This document shows, one piece after another, positions 60,901 to 64,000 of a DNA stretch of 64,000 nucleotides. Made by a program: the position numbers and the translations under genes. The notes beneath the pieces are model-generated. The model made no database searches. It was not told the DNA's origin and was given only the letters and a program-made list of their open reading frames with translations. This DNA is from Pyxidicoccus fallax (GTDB taxonomy: Bacteria > Myxococcota > Myxococcia > Myxococcales > Myxococcaceae): the NCBI RefSeq assembly GCF_012933655.1, contig NZ_JABBJJ010000026.1, positions 1 through 64,000 on the forward strand, read 5' to 3'. The stretch's first letter is position 1, and each line of letters starts with the position of its first letter.

Positions 60901-62829
60901 CGTCTCATGCTGGAGGCGATGATTGCCCGCCCGGAGGCGAGCCCCGCCACGGTGTCCCTGCTGACAGACGCCGAGAGCCGCCAGCTCCTGGTGGACTTCA
61001 ACGACACCCTCGCGGACTTCCCCGCCGACGCGTGCATCCACCAGCTCTTCGAGGCCCAGGCGCGGCGCACGCCCGGCGCCACCGCCGTCGTCCATGAGGA
61101 CACGGTCCTCACCTACGAGGAGCTGGACGCCCGCGCCAACCAGCTCGCGCAGCGCCTGTGCTCGCTGGGCGTGGGCCCCGAGGTGGGCGTGGGCGTGTTC
61201 CTGGAGCGCACGCCGGACCTCGTCATCGCCCTGCTCGCCGTCCTCAAGGCCGGTGGCGTCTACGTGCCGCTCGACCCCGGCTACCCGCGCGACCGCCTGG
61301 CCTTCATGCTCCAGGACGCCGCGCTCGCGGTGCTCGTCACGCACCCGGACATCCGCGAGCGGCTGCCCGAGCACTCCGCCCGCGAGGTGAGCATGACGGC
61401 GGATACGCTCGCCATGCTCCCGAGCAGGCCCGTCCGCTCCAACGTCACCGCGGACCACCTCGCGTACATCATCTACACGTCGGGCTCGACCGGCCGCCCC
61501 AAGGGCACGCTGCTCCAGCACCGCGGCCTGTGCGCCAGCGCCCTGGCCGCCGTGAAGGCCCACGGCTTCCACCCGCGCTCGCGCGTCCTCCAGTACGCCG
61601 CCTCCAGCTTCGACGCCTCCATCATGGAGGTCTTCGCCACGCTGCTGGCCGGCGGCGCGCTCGTGCTCGCCGCGCGCGAGCGGCTGCTCCCCGACGAGCC
61701 CCTGCGCGCCCTGCTCCAGCAGCAGCAGGTCACCGCCGTCACCCTCACGCCCTCGGTGCTGGCGCAGCTCCAGCCGGAAGGGCTGGAGGGACTCGAAACC
61801 ATCATCTCCGCCGGTGAGGCGCTGTCGCCGGAGCTGGCCCTGCGCTGGGGCCCGGGCCGCGCGCTGCTCAACGCCTACGGTCCCACCGAGGCCACCATCT
61901 GCGCCGCCATCACCCCGCCCCCCGGCCTGGGACGGCCCGCGGGCGCGGCCCCGGAGACGGGCCTGCGCGTCACGCTCGGCAAGCCCTGGCCCAACACGCG
62001 GCTCTACGTGCTGGACGCGGCGCTGCGGCCGGTGCCGATGGGGCTGCCCGGCGAGCTGTTCATCTCGGGCGTGGGCCTGGCCCGTGGCTACCTGGGCCGC
62101 CCGGAGCTCACCGCCGAGCGCTTCCTGCCCAACCCCTTCGAGGACGTGCCCGGCGCCCGCCTCTACCGCACGGGAGACCGCGTGCGCTGGCTGGAGTCCG
62201 GCGAGCTGGAGTACCTGGGCCGCGTCGACACCCAGGTGAAGGTGCGCGGCTTCCGCATCGAGCTGGGCGAGGTCGAGTCCGGCCTGCTCGCCTTCGCCGG
62301 CGTGCGCGAGGCGGTCGCCGTCATCCGCGAGGACGTGGCCGGGGACAAGCGCCTCGCCGGCTACGTCGCCGCGGACGCGAGCCTGGACATCGCCGCCCTG
62401 CGCGCGCACCTCCAGCAGCGCCTGCCCGAGTTCATGGTGCCCTCCGCGCTGGTGCGGCTGGACGCCCTGCCCCTGACGCCCAACGGCAAGCTGGACCGCG
62501 CCGCCTTGCCGGTGCCGGACACCCGCGCCCTGCAGCGCCCCTACGAGGCGCCGCGTGACGAGCTGGAGCAACAGGTCGCGGACCTGTGGGCGGAGCTGCT
62601 GCGCGTGGAGCGCGTGGGCGTCCACGACAACTTCTTCGAGCTGGGCGGGCACTCGCTGCTGGCCACCCGCCTCGTTTCGCGTGTCCGGTCCACGTTCGAC
62701 GTGGAGCTGCCGCTGCGCGAGCTGTTCGAGCAGCCCACCGTGGAGAGCATGACGCTGCTGATTCTGGAAGCCCTGGCCGAGAAGGTGGACACCTCCGAGC
62801 TGGAGCAGATGGTCGAAGGACTGGACTGA
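51943..62829 (+). CDS. Hybrid PKS-NRPS megasynthase (KS-AT-KR-ACP-C-A-PCP-C-A-PCP)
   Basis: A 3628-residue synthase that adds one polyketide unit and two amino acids. Domains: KS 10-440 (active Cys185 in HTACST, EAHGTGT, KTNIGH); AT 535-880 (GHSLGEY, Ser630); KR about 1010-1425 (GGLGGVG 1178-1184); ACP (Ser1457); C1 (HHIVTDA from 1649); A1 about 1975-2480; PCP (Ser2514); C2 (HHIITDG from 2704); A2 about 3025-3530; PCP (Ser3571). The KR catalytic Tyr is Ser1337. The A2 specificity code reads DAMTIAAICK, one residue from the Phe code of GrsA. A1 reads about DALHLGCLFK, substrate unclear. No loading, epimerase or thioesterase domain. GGTGAG precedes ATG 51943. Confidence 0.95.
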   Translation: MAGDSSNAGTTGLEIAIIGMAGRYPGARDLEAFWRNLRDGVESITFLKDSELEPSALESPSVRGEPNYVKAAAFIEDADRFDAGYFGLSPKEAQVMDPQHRVFLESAVEALENAGYDAGRYKGRIGVYAGARTDTYVFNLFSNADALGGLDPFELGLGNDLAFLTTRVSHQLNLRGPAYSVHTACSTALVAIHLSCQALLAGECQMAIAGGVAINIPQKVGYLYQPGGIASPDGHCRAFDAKAAGTIFGSGIGLVVLKRLEDALEDGDTIHAVIKGSAINNDGSVKASFTAPSVQGQATVIKDAMAAADVPADTISYVEAHGTGTALGDPIEIRALTRAFGNKTRGKRTVAIGSVKTNIGHLDAAAGSASLIKAVLALKHQQLPPTLHFESPNPQIDFDSGPFYVNTTLQPWPAGKTPRRAGVSAFGVGGTNAHIVLEEAPPARPSAPGRPWELLVLSARSPAALDNATARLAKHLEEHPELPLADAAYTLQVGRKTFPHRRIAVVEGREHALRVLRGEEPERLVSASQEAQTRPVVFLFPGGGTQSAGMGAGLYRTEPTFRAEVDRLAALFQPHVGLDLRTVIRAEPGRELPELSRNVVALPSIFLMEYALARLWMSWGVEPESMIGHSLGEYAAACIAGVMSVEDAVALVALRGRLMDTLPKGAMLSVTLPEEELLPLLGTSLDLAAVNAPGQCVASGPVEAIEALAATLTARGVEHRRLHVDAAAHSRMLDGLLPAFREKVASLKLKAPERPYVSCLTGRPVTAEEVTRPEYWVEHLRRPVRFRDGLKELLASPTRVLLEVGPGQSLTALARLQGEDPRARIIISSSRHPKDSQPDEAFLHGALGRLWLAGVEVDWQEVHAGVSRRRVPLPAYPFERERYWIGPAERATTALATTTQPQDARAPASQSTEPTQGARGKQADVADWFHVASWRRTALPATNREVLAERRCWVVFTDALGVGEALCRLLEQADQDVVRVRSGSTFQRESARVFTLDARQPADFVLLWKHLSDQELHPATVVHLWSLGSEGAGTSGPELFRQVQETGYYSLLNLSQALATGDTLRPVRVEVITNHLYDLDGEHHALPEKAPLLGPCRTLPREQPHVTVRTVDIAAPTGKAVAETAARLLAELSQQPKDAVVAWRAGQRYVQSWVPSRLDAEGEPPYPLREQGVYLITGGLGGVGLALAAYLAETVKARVALVGRSALPERSEWDAYLSAHPADDKVARQLSRLRELEERGAEVLVLQADVAKVPSLESAVARVEARFGALHGVVHCADLPASSTSTDTGREASEQRFAPKAHGTYALERVLRERAADFVLLFSSSASVLGGQGEVASAAANSFLDAFAQARAGETGTRWVSASWDPWLVESRTPGAELAPYAMTPEEGAEAVRRLVTLGLYGHVVVATGDLTHRWRQSTQVTRRSPIEEKLSRIFSLVLGVPSVGVHESFFELGGHSLLATRAVARIRNTFGIDLPIRALFDAPTISRLAPRVAAKVREQAGRVAPPLLPTPRTSAPVLSFAQQRLWFIDQLDPNSANYNMPSTVRLEGVLDVPSLERAFTELVRRHEPLRTTFIEGEDGPVQVIHPPVAFPLARVDLTTVEPAARDAELRRIITNEILRPFDLGRGPLLRVTLLRMSERQHVLVLVMHHIVTDAWSFGLLVREMAALYLAYTAGMPSPLPELPVQYADYSVWQRGWLQGAVLDAQLEWWKKRLDGAPRALEIPTDFPRPAMQTFRGAAVPIQIPPRVTALLRAYCRKEGSTPFMALLGALQAVLARYCGQDDFIIGSPIAGRRFAELEEMIGFFVNTLALRARLEGNPSFRELISRVREENLEAYAHQDVPFEKLVESLVTRRSLDRTPLFQVLFALQNTPGTIPTSADLTLQPFTPETNTTRFDLELNISELTDSFAGELVYNADLFLPETAQRIARLYVGFLEALLTQPEQPFHSLPLLPADELRTVVEDWNRSPSEFPRDATMPEVFSRVAAAHPDAIAVEFGDQRLTYAQLDAEANRLAHLLIAWGVRPDAPVALALERSVELIVSLLAILKAGGAYLPLDTSYPRERLAQMIEDAQPVLLITSDAHRDAIPTSGALPVVLVDSVDTSALSAHAPAVALAPEHLAYIDFTSGSTGRPKGVAVSHRNVLRTVLNAPYADVSAGQSFLLIAPISFDASTLEVWGPLLNGGRLVVFPPSSPSDLDALASVLQQHSVSTLHLTAGLFSQMVESHLHGLKSVKQLLTGGDVVSAPHVRRVVGELGIPVTACYGPTEGTLFTSTFRMTAASQVPASVPIGTPITGTQVYLLDSHLLPVAPGTPGELFIGGEGLARGYVRRPDLTAERFIPNPFSSSPGARMYRTGDLARWRQDGVLEFLGRKDFQVKVRGFRIELAEVEAALLAFPGVREAVALAREDVPGDKRLVGYVTGDASLDMGALRDHLQQRLPEYMVPSALVRLDAFPLTANAKVDRKALPAPEARADLRPFVAPRTATEQVLATIWAEVLRIDKVGLHDDFFELGGHSLLATQLVPRVRAAFGVELQLRALFESPTLEGLARAIDALDRSAANVPPPRAASRKEGETLPLSFAQQRLWFLDQLESGASTYNMPHGLRLHGPLDVPALEHAFTELVRRHEVLRTTFVDGGGAPIQVIAPPAPFPITLVDFSSHEDREARAHRFAEEDAAAPFNLVTGPLLRVTLLRLSEHQHVMLATMHHIITDGWSLDIFVRELMALYEARRTSREAALPALPLQYADYAVWQRDWLQGEALDAQLSWWRKYLADAPRALELPTDFPRPAQPSFRGGMLEVSYPRELADALNAFCKKEGVTPFMALLTAWQALLARYSGQDDICVGTPVAGRRFTELEGLIGFFVNTLVLRTRFQGADSFRALLGHAREATLGALAHQDLPFERLVQELQPSRDLSRPPLFQVLFALENVRLPSFSQGELSIQPIEIDNAITRFDLELNFGDVTNGISGALVYNTDLFRPETVARMAGHLRLMLEAMIARPEASPATVSLLTDAESRQLLVDFNDTLADFPADACIHQLFEAQARRTPGATAVVHEDTVLTYEELDARANQLAQRLCSLGVGPEVGVGVFLERTPDLVIALLAVLKAGGVYVPLDPGYPRDRLAFMLQDAALAVLVTHPDIRERLPEHSAREVSMTADTLAMLPSRPVRSNVTADHLAYIIYTSGSTGRPKGTLLQHRGLCASALAAVKAHGFHPRSRVLQYAASSFDASIMEVFATLLAGGALVLAARERLLPDEPLRALLQQQQVTAVTLTPSVLAQLQPEGLEGLETIISAGEALSPELALRWGPGRALLNAYGPTEATICAAITPPPGLGRPAGAAPETGLRVTLGKPWPNTRLYVLDAALRPVPMGLPGELFISGVGLARGYLGRPELTAERFLPNPFEDVPGARLYRTGDRVRWLESGELEYLGRVDTQVKVRGFRIELGEVESGLLAFAGVREAVAVIREDVAGDKRLAGYVAADASLDIAALRAHLQQRLPEFMVPSALVRLDALPLTPNGKLDRAALPVPDTRALQRPYEAPRDELEQQVADLWAELLRVERVGVHDNFFELGGHSLLATRLVSRVRSTFDVELPLRELFEQPTVESMTLLILEALAEKVDTSELEQMVEGLD

Positions 62830-62897
62830 ACCCCTTTCGCGCCTGGCGGGAGGCCCGGAGCCCCCGCCCGCGCACTGACTGACACCGAAGGAGAATC

Positions 62898-64000
62898 ATG
62901 AAGCTGCTGCTACTGCTGCTCCGCTCGTCGAAGAAGCTGGCCCTGCTGACAATCCTCTTTGGAGCGCTCTCGGGCGCCGCCAGCGCTTCGCTCGTGGGCA
63001 TCATCAACAAGGCCCTCAATCCGGAGGCGGACTCGTCGGTGACCGACATCGCGCTGCCGTTCGTGGGGCTGACGCTGGGGACCCTGTTCACCCGCATGGG
63101 CTCGAACTTCCTCCTCAACATGCTCCAGCAGGACATCCTGCTGAACCTGCGCCTGTGGCTCAGCCGGCACCTGCTGACCACCCCGCTGCGCACCATGGAG
63201 GAGGCCGGCGCGCACCGGATGCTGACGTCGCTGATGCAGGACATCATCACCCTGGGACTCGGCGTGTCCGCCATGCCCGAGGTCCTCATCAACGCCGCCG
63301 TCGTCCTCGCGGGCCTCTGCTACATGGCCTGGCTGTCGTGGCCGCTGTTCCTGCTCATCCTGGGCGTGCTCGTGGTGGGGCAGATTCTCTACGCGGTGCC
63401 CGCAGGCATCGGCACGCGCTTCCAGATGATGGCGCGCGAGCAGAACGGCATCCTGTTCCGCAAGTTCATGGCCCTGACCGAGGGCGCCAAGGAGCTGCGC
63501 CTCCACCGCTCGCGCCGCCGGGCCTACTACGACGAGGAGCTGACGACCAACGCCCGCGCGCTGCGCCAGAAGCACCTGAAGAGCGAGAACTTCTTCGCCA
63601 TCGCCAACGGCCTGGGCTCGCTCATCTACATCGCGGTCATCGGTGTGCTGCTGCTGGTCATCCCGCGCTTCACCACGCTGAGCCACGCGGAGCTGCTGGG
63701 CGCCGTCCTCGTGGTGCTCTACCTCCAGCAGCCCATCAACGTCGTCACGTCGATGATTCCCCACGTGCGCCGCAGCGAGGTGGCCATCTCCCAGATCGAG
63801 AAGCTGGGCGCGAAGCTCACGCCGGAGAGCACCCTGGTCAAGACGCTGTCCGAGAACCTGCCCGCGCAGGAGACCCCGCGCGACTTCGAGCGCATCGACG
63901 TGGTCGGCGTCACGCACACGTACAAGAACGAGAAGGACAACGAGAAGTTCACCGTCGGCCCCATCAGCACGTCGCTCAGCAAGGGCGAGCTGGTGTTCAT
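62898..64000 (+). CDS. Cyclic-peptide-type ABC exporter (partial)
   Basis: A fused permease-ATPase cut by the window end after 367 residues. About six transmembrane helices lie in residues 10-280, with ALTEGAKELRLHRSRRRAYY in the cytoplasmic loop. This matches SyrD/PvdE-type cyclic peptide exporters, whose ATPase domain (starting about residue 330, VVGVTHTYKNE) follows. The Walker A would lie just beyond the edge. AAGGAG precedes ATG 62898, 68 bp after the synthase. It probably exports the synthase product. Confidence 0.87.
   Translation, partial: MKLLLLLLRSSKKLALLTILFGALSGAASASLVGIINKALNPEADSSVTDIALPFVGLTLGTLFTRMGSNFLLNMLQQDILLNLRLWLSRHLLTTPLRTMEEAGAHRMLTSLMQDIITLGLGVSAMPEVLINAAVVLAGLCYMAWLSWPLFLLILGVLVVGQILYAVPAGIGTRFQMMAREQNGILFRKFMALTEGAKELRLHRSRRRAYYDEELTTNARALRQKHLKSENFFAIANGLGSLIYIAVIGVLLLVIPRFTTLSHAELLGAVLVVLYLQQPINVVTSMIPHVRRSEVAISQIEKLGAKLTPESTLVKTLSENLPAQETPRDFERIDVVGVTHTYKNEKDNEKFTVGPISTSLSKGELVF

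Noticed and set aside
54976-62652. Two very long minus-strand open frames (more than 1200 codons each) opposite the PKS-NRPS gene
   Set aside because: They are shadows of the high-GC coding strand; the products are His/Arg/Gly/Val-rich low-complexity with no recognisable domain, and the plus-strand frame is unmistakable.

Overview
The window is high-GC, densely packed DNA that looks like a myxobacterium of the Myxococcaceae (Myxococcus, Corallococcus or Pyxidicoccus type). The evidence is the very strong G/C third-position bias, an N-Lys-lacking Ser/Thr kinase, two lipoprotein toxin/immunity cassettes (one of the Sit kind known from Myxococcus outer-membrane exchange), many lipoproteins of unknown function, a sigma-54 type promoter and a giant PKS-NRPS gene. 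The first 34 bases carry a Nextera transposase adapter, so the left edge is probably a contig end of a draft assembly.

Layout. 158-13582 is mostly housekeeping: protoporphyrinogen oxidase, an SDR reductase, PdxH, glycogen synthase, a protein kinase, two LEA14-like lipoproteins, a CNNM/CorC membrane protein, a pilus-secretin-N-domain protein, Aat, and a SitA6/SitI6-like cassette (10104-11498). 14335-21524 is a Fur-controlled heme-uptake operon: Com-like zinc ribbon, TonB receptor, HmuY, HmuS, HmuT, HmuU, HmuV. 21623-31889 is a nitrogen-oxide respiration/detoxification locus: quinol NO reductase on the minus strand, diverging from a cytochrome c, NosZ, NosD, NosF, a mini-ORF, NosL, NosY, a membrane protein and a hemerythrin. 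An NsrR-like palindrome lies between the two arms. 31892-39614 holds a desaturase, several secreted or lipoproteins, a PD-(D/E)XK protein, and a Rieske oxygenase with its TetR regulator.

39651-50212 is an accessory island. It has a second toxin/immunity pair (Tox-REase-5/Imm52 type), then a two-gene system that I regard as the main discovery candidate. The first gene encodes a 2052-residue SIR2-NACHT-pentapeptide-15x WD40-ATPase protein. It overlaps by 4 bp a 635-residue protein with a related ATPase fused to a calcineurin-like phosphoesterase. The 15 WD40 units repeat with an exact 126-bp period and vary at a few fixed positions, as expected of a fast-diversifying recognition surface. I infer an anti-phage or self/non-self conflict system with two candidate effectors.

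50487-64000 begins with a sigma-54-type promoter and an orphan gspC. A strong terminator follows, then a 3628-residue hybrid synthase (KS-AT-KR-ACP-C-A-PCP-C-A-PCP) with a catalytically altered KR, no loading module and no thioesterase. A cyclic-peptide-type ABC exporter runs off the right edge, so the biosynthetic cluster continues beyond the window. No rRNA, tRNA, CRISPR array or insertion sequence was recognised.
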